Assembly (NCBI RefSeq): GCF_007858275.1
Contig: NZ_VFEV01000037.1
Span: 1 to 64,000 of the forward strand
Direction: 5' to 3'
Source of the DNA: Pseudomonas proteolytica
Lineage (GTDB): Bacteria; Pseudomonadota; Gammaproteobacteria; Pseudomonadales; Pseudomonadaceae
DNA: 64,000 nt
The notes beneath the pieces are model-generated. The model was not told the origin of the DNA. It did not search any database and saw only the letters and a program-made list of their open reading frames with translations. The translations under genes and the position numbers were made by a program. Positions 1 through 8,150 of this stretch are shown in pieces. Position 1 is the first letter of the stretch; the number at the start of each line of letters is the position of its first letter.

Positions 1-180
1 CTGGGCTGCGAAGCAGCCCCAAAACCAGCCGCTGCGGCGTATCTGGTACAACGCATTCGGCTTATTGGGGCTGCTTCGCAGCCCAGCGCGGGCGATGCGG
101 CGTTCCGACAAGCCCGCTCGCCACAACTGCGCTATCTGCCTGGATCTAGGCGTTGCGGCAAAATTGTGTAGATACCCATG
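1..180. mobile_element. Nested MITE-like repeat, copy 1 (cut by the left edge)
   Basis: This is the right part of a repeat found three times in the window. Its right end (164-180) reads TTGTGTAGATACCCATG, one base different from the other two copies. Inside lies a REP-like arm (about 109-126, reading towards GCTCGCCAC). Further in is a second inverted pair: CTGGGCTGCGAAGCAGCCCC at 1-20 and its complement at 67-86. The left terminal repeat lies outside the window. The element sits just past the stop codon of the leftward crotonase gene. Short open frames inside it are repeat-derived and not genes. Confidence 0.75.
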
Positions 181-205
181 CCGCGATGAGGCCATCACTG
201 ACTGC

Positions 206-997
206 TTACAAACCTTTGAACACCCCCGGCCGCTTCTCCAGCATCGCTCGCACTCCTTCCTTGGCATCCTCGCTGTTAAGCAGTTTTTCGACCAGCACCG
301 GCAACCCGGCCGCCGCCGCAGTCTCGCCTTCATCCCGCGCCTGGCGTGCCGATGTCAAAGTCGCCTGCACGCCCAGCGGCGCCTGGCTGGCGATCCGGTT
401 GGCCAGGGCCAGCGCCCGCGGCAGCAGGTCTTCGCTGGCCATGACCTCCTGCACCAGCCCCAGGCGCAGGGCCTCATGGGCATCGAACTCATCGCCAGTC
501 AGTAGCCAGCGCATGGCATTGCCCCAGCCGGCGATCTGGTGCAGGCGCAAGGTGGCGCCACCAAAAGGGAAGATCCCACGCTGGACTTCCATCTGCGCAA
601 AGCGCGTATTGCTGGCGCACAGGTTGATGTCCGCTGCGAGCATCAGCTCGATACCGATGGTCAGGCAATAGCCCTGGGCGGCAACAATCACCGGCTTGCT
701 GACCCGCGGCCCGGCAAATACACCCCACGGATCGCAGCCTCCCAGCGGCGGTTGCCAGCCCTGGGCCATGGTGTGGGCGACGTTGATCAGGTCCAGCCCG
801 GCGGTGAAGTGGTCGCCATGGCCGAACACCACGGCTACGCGGGCTTCTTCATTGCGATCGAATTCGCCGTAGGCCAGGCTCAGTTCGTTGAGCAGGTCGA
901 GGTCAAAGGCGTTGCGCTTGGCGACCCGATCGAGCCCCAGCAGCAGGACATGCCCTTGTAGTTCACGGCTGACGCGGCTGCTGCTGGCTTGATTCAT
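206..997 (-). CDS. Crotonase / enoyl-CoA hydratase family protein
   Basis: A 263-residue crotonase-fold protein. Family members hydrate or isomerise acyl-CoA thioesters in the cytoplasm; the substrate cannot be told from sequence. The oxyanion-hole region around FGHGDHFTAGLDL and the later MEVQRGIFPFGG segment, which carries a Glu and the Gly-Gly helix start, fit the family, and the length is typical. I chose the ATG at 997 because GAGGA lies just upstream and the family-like sequence begins there. A further 39 in-frame codons upstream look like leader DNA. It stands alone, divergent from deaD, and no acyl-CoA dehydrogenase or thiolase neighbour suggests a pathway. Confidence 0.85.
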   Translation of the reverse strand: MNQASSSRVSRELQGHVLLLGLDRVAKRNAFDLDLLNELSLAYGEFDRNEEARVAVVFGHGDHFTAGLDLINVAHTMAQGWQPPLGGCDPWGVFAGPRVSKPVIVAAQGYCLTIGIELMLAADINLCASNTRFAQMEVQRGIFPFGGATLRLHQIAGWGNAMRWLLTGDEFDAHEALRLGLVQEVMASEDLLPRALALANRIASQAPLGVQATLTSARQARDEGETAAAAGLPVLVEKLLNSEDAKEGVRAMLEKRPGVFKGL

Positions 998-1419
998 GGG
1001 GAGATCCTCGGGCGCGAAAGGCAGTTTCGGACCGAAGGGCCCACTGCAAAAGGTGAAGCGTTTAAGCGCAATGACCAACAGGGCCGGGCCTTTGAAAAAT
1101 AGACGCTCCTGCAAGGATGCGCAAAGCCTGTGACACAGAGCACTTGAATGGGCTTTTCCGATAAAAAAAGCTCCCTTTTTCAGGGATTTCCGGTATAGTG
1201 CGCGCCGGCCTTTAACCGGGCCGCGTTTAGGTAGCGCAATTCCCCGAAGTCAGCTTCGGCTGCACGTCCGCACAGCGGACTCTCCCTTGACGAATCTTTT
1301 TCATTCATTCGTTTTCGCAAATCCCCGCCGACAAAGCAGCCAGGGCGACTCTTGAGTCTCAACACGGCATGCGCAGCTTTGGAGCATGGGTCTTTGCGGA
1401 TGCACTTAGAGGCAGACCC
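998..1419. promoter_or_regulatory. Divergent promoter region and long deaD leader
   Basis: The 422 bases between the crotonase start and the deaD start hold no credible gene. A TATAGT -10-like hexamer at 1194-1199 points towards deaD, although its -35 is poor. It would give an untranslated leader of roughly 215 nt. The leader contains short inverted repeats (GAAGTCAGCTTC near 1246-1257, GTCCGCACAGCGGAC near 1267-1281). Long structured leaders are known for cold-shock helicase mRNAs, and here that is inference. The part nearest the crotonase gene should hold its own promoter, which I could not identify. Confidence 0.45.
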
Positions 1420-3093
1420 ATGACCCAGGAAACCGGCGGCTTCGCCGCTTTTAATCTTAACCCGAACATTCTTGCTGCCGTCATCGCGACCGGCTACGAA
1501 GAACCTTCGGCTATTCAGCAGCAATCGATCCCGATCATCATGGCCGGCCAAGACATGATTGGCCAGGCGCAAACCGGTACTGGTAAAACCGCCGCGTTCG
1601 CTCTGCCTATCCTGCATTGCATCGATCCTGCCAAGCGCGAGCCGCAAGCCCTGATCCTGGCGCCAACCCGTGAGTTGGCGCTGCAAGTAGCAACCGCTTT
1701 CGAAACCTACGCCAAGCAAATGCCGGGCGTTACCGTTGTGGCCGTTTACGGCGGCGCGCCTATGGGCCCACAACTCAAAGCAATCCGTAATGGCGCACAG
1801 ATCGTTGTCGCCACCCCGGGCCGTCTGTGCGACCACCTGCGTCGCGACGAAAAAGTGCTGTCGACCGTGAACCACCTGGTTCTCGACGAAGCTGACGAAA
1901 TGTTGAAGCTGGGCTTCATGGATGACCTGGAAGTCATCTTCAAGGCGCTGCCACCGACCCGTCAGACCGTACTGTTCTCGGCCACCCTGCCACAGTCGAT
2001 CCGTGCCATTGCCGAACGCCACCTGCGCGATCCGCAACACGTGAAGATCCAGACCAAGACTCAGACCGTTACCGCGATCGAACAGGCTCACCTGTTGGTT
2101 CACGCTGACCAGAAGACCTCGGCTGTATTGAGCCTGCTGGAAGTCGAAGACTTCGACGCCCTGATCATGTTCGTGCGCACCAAGCAAGCGACCCTGGACC
2201 TGGCCAGTGCCCTGGAAGCCAAAGGCTACAAAGCCGCTGCGCTGAACGGTGACATTGCCCAGAACCAACGTGAGCGCGTGATCGACTCCCTCAAGGATGG
2301 CCGTCTGGACATCGTTGTAGCGACCGACGTAGCTGCTCGTGGTCTCGACGTTCCACGTATCACCCACGTGTTCAACGTTGACATGCCTTACGATCCAGAG
2401 TCCTACGTTCACCGTATCGGCCGTACTGGCCGTGCTGGTCGCGAAGGTCGTGCACTGCTGCTGGTGACTCCGCGTGAGCGCCGCATGCTGCAAGTGATCG
2501 AGCGTGTAACCGGTCAGAAAGTTGCCGAAGTCCGCCTGCCGGATGCCCAGGCCGTTCTCGATGCCCGCATCAAGAAACTGACCAACAGCCTGTCGCCGCT
2601 GGTGGCTGACGCTGAATCGACCCACGGTGACCTGCTGGACCGCCTGACTGCCGATATCGGTTGCACCCCGCGTGCCCTGGCTGCAGCCCTGCTGCGCAAG
2701 GCTACCAACGGTCAGGCCCTGACCCTGGCGGCGATCGAGAAAGAACGTCCACTGGTGCCGAACAACGCTCCGCGCGGTGATCGTCCAGAACGTACGGGTG
2801 ACCGTCCGGACCGTGGTGATCGCGAGCGTCGCGCTCCGGTTCCATTGGCTGAAGGCCGTGCCCGCTGCCGTACCGCGCTGGGCGCGCGTGATGGTATCGC
2901 CGCCAAGAACCTGCTGGGCGCTATCCTCAACGAGGGTGGCCTGGCACGTGAAGCGATCGGTCGCATCCAGGTGCGTGACAGCTTCTCCCTGGTGGAGCTG
3001 CCGGAAGATGGCCTGGAGAAGTTGCTGGCCAAGCTGAAGGACACTCGCGTTGCCGGCAAGCAGCTCAAGCTGCGTCGCTATCGCGAAGATTGA
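1420..3093 (+). CDS. deaD: DEAD-box ATP-dependent RNA helicase, DeaD/CsdA type
   Basis: A 557-residue DEAD-box helicase that unwinds RNA with ATP, in relatives aiding ribosome assembly and mRNA turnover in the cold. Visible motifs in order: a Q-motif region, AQTGTGKT (Walker A), PTRELA, the DEAD box in LVLDEADEMLKLGF, SAT, and HRIGRTGRAG. After the two RecA-like domains comes a charged Arg/Asp-rich linker (about residues 440-480), then the small DeaD/DbpA-type RNA-binding domain at the C-terminus. This domain order and length fit DeaD rather than RhlE or SrmB. The ATG at 1420 is preferred over one 17 codons earlier because MTQETGGF begins the family-like N-terminus. A long leader precedes it and a strong terminator follows. 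Confidence 0.93.
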   Translation: MTQETGGFAAFNLNPNILAAVIATGYEEPSAIQQQSIPIIMAGQDMIGQAQTGTGKTAAFALPILHCIDPAKREPQALILAPTRELALQVATAFETYAKQMPGVTVVAVYGGAPMGPQLKAIRNGAQIVVATPGRLCDHLRRDEKVLSTVNHLVLDEADEMLKLGFMDDLEVIFKALPPTRQTVLFSATLPQSIRAIAERHLRDPQHVKIQTKTQTVTAIEQAHLLVHADQKTSAVLSLLEVEDFDALIMFVRTKQATLDLASALEAKGYKAAALNGDIAQNQRERVIDSLKDGRLDIVVATDVAARGLDVPRITHVFNVDMPYDPESYVHRIGRTGRAGREGRALLLVTPRERRMLQVIERVTGQKVAEVRLPDAQAVLDARIKKLTNSLSPLVADAESTHGDLLDRLTADIGCTPRALAAALLRKATNGQALTLAAIEKERPLVPNNAPRGDRPERTGDRPDRGDRERRAPVPLAEGRARCRTALGARDGIAAKNLLGAILNEGGLAREAIGRIQVRDSFSLVELPEDGLEKLLAKLKDTRVAGKQLKLRRYRED

Positions 3094-3121
3094 TCGGCCT
3101 GCAGGCTGATTGATCGAACAT

Positions 3122-3154
3122 AAAAAATCCCCGACTGGTTCGGGGATTTTTTTT
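3122..3154 (+). terminator. Rho-independent terminator after deaD
   Basis: A-rich run, then AATCCCCGA / TCGGGGATT stem with a short loop and eight T residues, starting about 30 bases after the deaD stop. The symmetric A and T runs would let it work on both strands. Confidence 0.9.
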
Positions 3155-3183
3155 GCCTGGGATTTCACCTGGCCGTGGCGGCT

Positions 3184-3330
3184 ATGGGGAAGGCACAAGT
3201 ATCTACACAACTTTCAGAAACTGACAAACCCCCCTGTGGCGAGCGGGGCGAGCCCGCTCGCCACAACTGCGCTATCTGCCTGGATCTAGGCGTTGCGGCA
3301 AAGTTGTGTAGATACCTATGATGGGGAAGG
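3184..3330. mobile_element. Nested MITE-like repeat, copy 2, with 10-bp flanking direct repeats
   Basis: A 127-bp element (3194-3320) between the convergent genes deaD and ygiD. Its left end CACAAGTATCTACACAA (3194-3210) is an inverted repeat of the right end TTGTGTAGATACCTATG (3304-3320), with two mismatches. Inside are REP-like arms, CTGTGGCGAGCGGG and its complement. This copy lacks the inner second pair of arms seen in copies 1 and 3. ATGGGGAAGG occurs immediately left (3184-3193) and immediately right (3321-3330) of the element, as expected for a target-site duplication made by transposition. Confidence 0.8.
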
Positions 3331-3347
3331 GGGACAAGCCTGCGCTG

Positions 3348-4115
3348 TCAGTCAAATCGATAGATATCCATCCCCAAGGCGCCCAGGGTGAACCCCTGAT
3401 GCGCCACACTGAACTGCCCACCCGCGCCGCGTGCGAAGTACAACGGCAGCAAGTGCTCATCGCTGGGATGGCTGCGTACCGCATAAGGCGCTTGCTGGCG
3501 GTAGTCGTGCAACGCGGCCTCATCCTGTGTGGACAGTTTGTCGACCACCCAGTCGCGAAATTCCCGCGCCCAGGGCTCAATGCTTTCCGGGCCGGCGCGC
3601 CAGTCCAGCTCACCGAGGTTATGGGTAATGCTGCCGGAACCGATCAGTAGAACGCCTTCTGTGCGTAAGCTCCCGAGAGCCTGCCCGATCCGGGTTTGCA
3701 GCGCGGGCCCCATATGGCTGGGCAAGGACACCTGCACCACGGGGATATCGGCCGCCGGATACATCAACGACAGCGGCACCCAAGTGCCATGGTCAAATGG
3801 GCGCTGGTTATCGAGTCGGGGCTCTAGGCCATCGGCGGCGAGCAACTCGATGATCTGCCGCGCGAGTGCCGGGTTGCCGGGCGCTGGATACTGCACGGCG
3901 AACAGTTCGCGGGGGAAGCCGCCGAAGTCGTGCCAGGTTTCTGGGGCGGGACTGCCACTGACCAGTAACTCATGGCTTTCCCAGTGCGCGGACATCACCA
4001 CGATTGCCTTGGGCCGGGGCAGGGCGCCAGCCAGTCGCTCAAGGGCCGGCCCGCTGGCGCCGGGTTGCAGGGCCAGCATGGGCGAGCCGTGGGAAATAAA
4101 CAGGCTGGGGAGCAT
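3348..4115 (-). CDS. ygiD: LigB-type extradiol ring-cleavage dioxygenase, YgiD family
   Basis: A 255-residue protein of the class III extradiol dioxygenase family. Family members include bacterial 4,5-DOPA dioxygenase YgiD, which cleaves catechol rings with a metal ion. Likely metal-binding histidines lie in FISHGSP near the N-terminus, in SAHWESHE and in the FDHGTW segment; GSGSITHNL is another conserved His region. Length is typical. I take the ATG at 4115, which has GAGG about nine bases upstream, over a TTG five codons earlier. It is divergent from tpm, with an AT-rich spacer between them. The natural substrate is unknown. Confidence 0.88.
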   Translation of the reverse strand: MLPSLFISHGSPMLALQPGASGPALERLAGALPRPKAIVVMSAHWESHELLVSGSPAPETWHDFGGFPRELFAVQYPAPGNPALARQIIELLAADGLEPRLDNQRPFDHGTWVPLSLMYPAADIPVVQVSLPSHMGPALQTRIGQALGSLRTEGVLLIGSGSITHNLGELDWRAGPESIEPWAREFRDWVVDKLSTQDEAALHDYRQQAPYAVRSHPSDEHLLPLYFARGAGGQFSVAHQGFTLGALGMDIYRFD

Positions 4116-4218
4116 GGGCGGGGTCCTCAAGGTTAAGATGGGACCATCTTCAATCAGATCATTGATCTAAATCTAATATAAGTTTTAGCGCTATTTGATC
4201 GAATTTTCAGGACTACTC

Positions 4219-4875
4219 ATGGACTCCACCTTTTGGCATGACCGCTGGGCAAGCAATCAGATCGGCTTTCACCTGCCCGAGGTCAACCCCTACCTGCTGC
4301 GGCACTGGCCGGGCCTCGGGTTGGCCAATCAGGCACGGGTACTGGTGCCGCTATGTGGCAAAAGCCTGGACCTGATGTGGCTGGTGCAGCAGGGGTATGG
4401 GGTGCTGGGTGTGGAGCTCTCGGAAAAGGCCGTCCAAGAGTTCTTCCAGGAGCATTGCCTGGTTGCGCAAGTCAGCCAGCGGGGAAGCTTCAAGGTTTAT
4501 CAGGCGGGCGCTATCGAGTTGTGGTGCGGCGATTTTTTTGAGTTGAGTCGCGAGGATGCAGCGAGCTGCACGGCCCTCTATGACCGGGCGGCGCTGATTG
4601 CCTTGCCGCCGTTGATGCGCGAGCGTTATGCCGCGCATTTGCAGGTGATTACGCCGCAGGTGGGTAGTGGCCTGCTGATCAGCCTGGACTATCAGCAGGC
4701 CCAGAAAGCAGGCCCGCCATTTGCGGTCAGCGACGATGAGGTCCATAGGCTGCTGGGAGCGCACTGGCGGCTGAGCACCCTGGAGCAGCGGGATATCCTG
4801 GCCGAGAGTCCGAAGTTCGCCCAGGCTGGCGTCACGCGGCTGGAGGAGCGGGTTTACCAACTGGCGGGGTGTTAA
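4219..4875 (+). CDS. tpm: Thiopurine S-methyltransferase
   Basis: A 218-residue class I SAM-dependent methyltransferase. The N-terminal MDSTFWHDRWASNQIGFH and the SAM-binding VLVPLCGKSLDLMWL are characteristic of bacterial thiopurine methyltransferases, which in Pseudomonas also methylate selenium and tellurium compounds. YDRAALIALPP is the expected later motif. The ATG at 4219, with CAGGA upstream, is chosen because the family starts there; eight in-frame upstream codons are probably not translated. It ends at a bidirectional terminator shared with htpX. Confidence 0.93.
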   Translation: MDSTFWHDRWASNQIGFHLPEVNPYLLRHWPGLGLANQARVLVPLCGKSLDLMWLVQQGYGVLGVELSEKAVQEFFQEHCLVAQVSQRGSFKVYQAGAIELWCGDFFELSREDAASCTALYDRAALIALPPLMRERYAAHLQVITPQVGSGLLISLDYQQAQKAGPPFAVSDDEVHRLLGAHWRLSTLEQRDILAESPKFAQAGVTRLEERVYQLAGC

Positions 4876-4887
4876 ACCTGCGCCCAC

Positions 4888-4918
4888 AAAAAAGGGGCGA
4901 TTGAATCGCCCCTTTTTT
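4888..4918. terminator. Bidirectional terminator between tpm and htpX
   Basis: Six A, a GGGGCGATT / AATCGCCCC stem, six T. It lies between two convergent genes and can serve both. Confidence 0.9.
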
Positions 4919-4930
4919 ACTTGCTGGCTG

Positions 4931-5818
4931 TCAGCCGCGACGACGCAGTGCGTCGATCCGCTCTTCCAGCGGCGGGTGGCTCATGAACATCCGTGCCAGG
5001 CCTTGCTTGACGCCGCCGTTGATGCCGAAGGCATTCAGGGTGTCAGGCATATGCACCGGCAGGCCCTGTTCGGAGCGCAGGCGTTGCAGGGCGCCGATCA
5101 TGGCGGCAGTACCGGCCAGTTGGGCACCGGCTTCGTCGGCGCGGAATTCGCGTTTGCGCGAGAACCACATCACGATGGAGCTGGCGAGGAAGCCCAGTAC
5201 CAGTTCGGCAAAGATGGTCGCCACGTAGTAGGCGATACCCTGGCCGCCTTCGTTCTTGAAAATCACCTTGTCGACAAAGTTGCCGATGATCCGCGCGAAG
5301 AACATCACAAAGGTGTTCACCACGCCCTGGACCAGTGCCAGGGTCACCATGTCGCCGTTGGCGACGTGGCCGATCTCGTGGGCCAGCACGGCCTTCACTT
5401 CGTCGGGCGAGAAACGCTCCAGCAAACCCTGGCTGACGGCAACAAGAGCATCGTTCTTGTTCCAGCCGGTGGCGAAGGCGTTGGCCTCGTAGGCCGGGAA
5501 GATCCCGACTTCCGGCATCTTGATCCCGGCTTCGCGGGACAGTTGCTCGACGGTCTGCAGCAGCCATTGCTCATGCCGGGTGCGCGGCTGGGTGATGATC
5601 TGGGTGCTGGTGCTCATCTTCGCCATCCACTTGGAGATGAACAGCGAGAAGATCGAGCCGGCAAAACCAAAGACGGCACAGAAAACCAGCAGCTGATTGA
5701 GGTTCAGATCAACCCCGTTGGCCGCCATGAACCCGTTGAAGCCGAAAAGGCTCAGGGTGATGCTGGCAATCAGCACGACCGCCAGGTTAGTGGCCAAGAA
5801 CAGCAGGATGCGCATCAT
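4931..5818 (-). CDS. htpX: Membrane-bound zinc metalloprotease HtpX
   Basis: A 295-residue inner-membrane M48 protease that degrades damaged membrane proteins. Two hydrophobic segments lie at residues 5-25 and 35-55. The zinc motif HEIGH follows in VKAVLAHEIGHVANGD (about residue 145), two more hydrophobic segments come after that, and the third zinc ligand Glu is expected in FSRKREFRADEAGA. The start MMRILLFLATNLAV closely resembles E. coli HtpX. A good sigma-70 promoter lies upstream. It is monocistronic and ends at the terminator shared with tpm. Confidence 0.95.
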   Translation of the reverse strand: MMRILLFLATNLAVVLIASITLSLFGFNGFMAANGVDLNLNQLLVFCAVFGFAGSIFSLFISKWMAKMSTSTQIITQPRTRHEQWLLQTVEQLSREAGIKMPEVGIFPAYEANAFATGWNKNDALVAVSQGLLERFSPDEVKAVLAHEIGHVANGDMVTLALVQGVVNTFVMFFARIIGNFVDKVIFKNEGGQGIAYYVATIFAELVLGFLASSIVMWFSRKREFRADEAGAQLAGTAAMIGALQRLRSEQGLPVHMPDTLNAFGINGGVKQGLARMFMSHPPLEERIDALRRRG

Positions 5819-6131
5819 GGTTGTAGAATTCTCCTCATGCTTAATATGTCGCTTACTGCGGGGTATATAAGGTGCGGCACTGGGCTATTCAACCGGGCGA
5901 CTATTTCAAACTGTGTCCTACAGCGTGAATGTAGAGCCTTGAAGGGAATTTCTGACTATGGATGCAGCTGGAAATTCCCGTTCGGCAGCCTTTGGGCCCC
6001 GTGATTGTTGGGACGTACAGAGTAGAGGGGAAGCGGGGCAGGGCAGAAGGTGTTTCTACGCGAGGCGGGCACAGATGTGTTGCCAGATACTCGCTGTACG
6101 ACCTGTAGCGGGTCGTACAGCGAAAGCACAG
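5819..6131. promoter_or_regulatory. htpX promoter and alaA 3' hairpin region
   Basis: This 313-bp gap has no credible gene. For leftward transcription of htpX there is TTGAAT (complement of 5887-5892), a 17-bp spacer and TATATA (5864-5869), a near-ideal sigma-70 promoter. At the other end a perfect 12-bp stem, CGCTGTACGACC at 6092-6103 and its complement at 6111-6122, lies just past the alaA stop codon. It has no T run, so it is a hairpin and not a proven terminator. Confidence 0.65.
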
Positions 6132-7343
6132 TTACTGGCGATAGGACTTCAGGAAGTTGCCGATGCGCCCGATGGCCATGTCCAGGTCATCCACGCGCGG
6201 CAGGGTCACTACGCGGAAGTGATCAGGCCACGGCCAGTTGAACGCCGTGCCCTGGACCACCAGCAGCTTTTCCGACAGCAGCAGGTCGAGGACGAACTTC
6301 TCGTCGTTGTGGATCGGGCACACTTTCGGGTCGATCCGTGGGAAAGCATACAGGGCGCCCATGGGTTTGACGCAACTGACGCCGGGAATGTCGTTGAGCA
6401 GCTCCCAGGTACGGTTGCGCTGCTCCAGCAGACGGCCAGCGGGCAGCACCAGGTCGTTGATGCTCTGGTAACCCCCCAGTGCCGTCTGGATCGCGTGTTG
6501 GCTCGGCACGTTGGCGCACAGGCGCATATTGGCCAGCATATCGATGCCTTCGATATAGCTCTGGGCATTGTGCTTGGGCCCGGAGATGGCGACCCAACCG
6601 GAGCGGAAGCCCGCTACCCGGTAGGACTTGGACAGGCCGTTGAAGGTCAGGCACAACAGGTCCGGGGCGAGCGAGGCCGTGCAGATGTGCACCGCGTCGT
6701 CATAGAGGATCTTGTCGTAGATCTCGTCGGAGAACACCACCAGGTTGTGCTGACGCGCCAGTTCCAGCATGCCCAGCAGGACTTCCTTGGAATACACCGC
6801 GCCGGTAGGGTTGTTGGGGTTGATGATGACCAGTGCCTTGGTGTTGGGCGTGATCTTGGCCTTGATGTCGGCCAGGTCCGGCCACCAGTTGGCTTGCTCG
6901 TCGCACAGGTAATGCACCGGATGGCCACCGGCCAGGGTCACGGCGGCCGTCCACAGCGGGTAATCCGGCGCCGGCACCAGCACTTCGTCGCCATTGTTGA
7001 GCAAGGCTTGCATGGCCATCACGATCAGCTCGGAGACGCCATTGCCCAGGTAGATATCTTCGATACCCACCCCTTCCACCTGCTTTTGCTGGTAGTACTG
7101 CATCACCGCCTTGCGCGCGCTGAACAGACCTTTGGAGTCGCTGTAGCCTTGGGCGGTGGGCAGGTTGCGGATCACATCCTGGAGAATTTCATCCGGCGCT
7201 TCGAAACCAAAGGGCGCCGGGTTGCCAATGTTCAGCTTGAGGATGCGATGGCCTTCCTCTTCCAGGCGTTTGGCGTGCTTGAGCACTGGGCCGCGAATGT
7301 CGTAGCAGACGTTGGCGAGCTTGTTCGATTTGCTGACCTGCAT
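6132..7343 (-). CDS. alaA: Pyridoxal-phosphate aminotransferase, alanine-forming (AlaA)
   Basis: A 403-residue fold-type I aminotransferase, close in length and sequence to the AlaA family that makes alanine from pyruvate and glutamate. Visible: NPNNPTGAVYS, the SDEIYDKI region, and the PLP-lysine segment FNGLSKSYRVAGFRSGW. I take the ATG at 7343 (MQVSKSNKLANVCYDIRG); 53 in-frame codons upstream overlap the divergent promoter region with msrB and look unrelated to the family. It is probably monocistronic. Confidence 0.92.
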   Translation of the reverse strand: MQVSKSNKLANVCYDIRGPVLKHAKRLEEEGHRILKLNIGNPAPFGFEAPDEILQDVIRNLPTAQGYSDSKGLFSARKAVMQYYQQKQVEGVGIEDIYLGNGVSELIVMAMQALLNNGDEVLVPAPDYPLWTAAVTLAGGHPVHYLCDEQANWWPDLADIKAKITPNTKALVIINPNNPTGAVYSKEVLLGMLELARQHNLVVFSDEIYDKILYDDAVHICTASLAPDLLCLTFNGLSKSYRVAGFRSGWVAISGPKHNAQSYIEGIDMLANMRLCANVPSQHAIQTALGGYQSINDLVLPAGRLLEQRNRTWELLNDIPGVSCVKPMGALYAFPRIDPKVCPIHNDEKFVLDLLLSEKLLVVQGTAFNWPWPDHFRVVTLPRVDDLDMAIGRIGNFLKSYRQ

Positions 7344-7546
7344 GGCGATGTGATCCCGAAAATGAACGATCCAGACGATGTGAAGACTACCGTGCTGGGA
7401 ATCCTGCGTGTGGCCTGACCCATAAATACGTTTGAATGCCGATAACGCGGGTGCCAGACTGGTGTTTTGAAGAGGCGCAATCATACGTGCCGCCTGATCC
7501 ATGGAAAAGACACAGATCAGGCTTTTTCAGTTGTCGAGGTGTATTG

Positions 7547-7939
7547 ATGGAAAAGTTGGATAAGACCCTGGATGAATGGCGGGAAATGCTCGATCCGGCG
7601 CAGTACCAGGTGTGCCGTCTCAAGGGCACCGAACGGCCGTTTTCCGGTAAGTACAACGCCACCACCACCGATGGTGTGTATCACTGTATTTGCTGCAATG
7701 AGCCGCTGTTCGATTCCAAGACCAAGTTCGATGCCGGTTGTGGCTGGCCCAGTTTTTATGAGCCGATTGCCGACAGCGCGATGATCGAGATTCGCGATGT
7801 CAGCCACGGGATGATCCGCACCGAAGTGACCTGTGCCAAGTGCGATGCGCATTTGGGGCACGTGTTCCCTGATGGACCGCCGCCTACTGACTTGCGTTAC
7901 TGCATCAACTCGGTGTGCCTGGACCTGGTTCCCCGTTGA
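7547..7939 (+). CDS. msrB: Peptide-methionine (R)-S-oxide reductase
   Basis: A 130-residue MsrB, which repairs methionine-R-sulfoxide in proteins. Two zinc-binding CxxC pairs are present (CICC and CAKC), followed by the catalytic Cys in LRYCINSVCLDL. The ATG at 7547 is preceded by GAGGTG at good spacing. It is divergent from alaA and followed by a REPIN, then the gpx-ohrR pair, so oxidative-stress functions cluster here. Confidence 0.95.
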   Translation: MEKLDKTLDEWREMLDPAQYQVCRLKGTERPFSGKYNATTTDGVYHCICCNEPLFDSKTKFDAGCGWPSFYEPIADSAMIEIRDVSHGMIRTEVTCAKCDAHLGHVFPDGPPPTDLRYCINSVCLDLVPR

Positions 7940-7952
7940 AACCCTGCGTTGT

Positions 7953-8050
7953 GTAGGAGCGGGCTTGCCCGCGAAGATCGTTAACGGTGACGCGGGCTGC
8001 CTGGGTGAACGCGGAGTCTGGGCGTCTTTCGCGGGCAAGCCCGCTCCTAC
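7953..8050. repeat. REPIN: two REP sequences in inverted orientation
   Basis: GTAGGAGCGGGCTTGCCCGCG at the left and its complement ending CCCGCTCCTAC at the right, about 98 bp overall, with a less symmetric middle. This is the standard Pseudomonas REP doublet spread by RAYT transposases. It lies between msrB and gpx. Confidence 0.9.
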
Positions 8051-8150
8051 AAGGGGAGAATGTCGGGATATCGGTTTGGTTAATCATATTGTGTGCAATT
8101 GAATTGCTCGCTATGTTTATCTTGTCTTCTTTACTTCTTGAGGCCTTGTC

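Noticed and set aside
65..505. Small open frame beginning MGLLRSPARA, repeated at 47121-47753 (minus strand)
   Set aside because: The shared start is translated REP/MITE sequence; each frame then runs into unrelated DNA.
1180..3210. A 676-codon antisense frame over deaD
   Set aside because: Shadow of the helicase gene; no motifs, and it crosses the deaD terminator.
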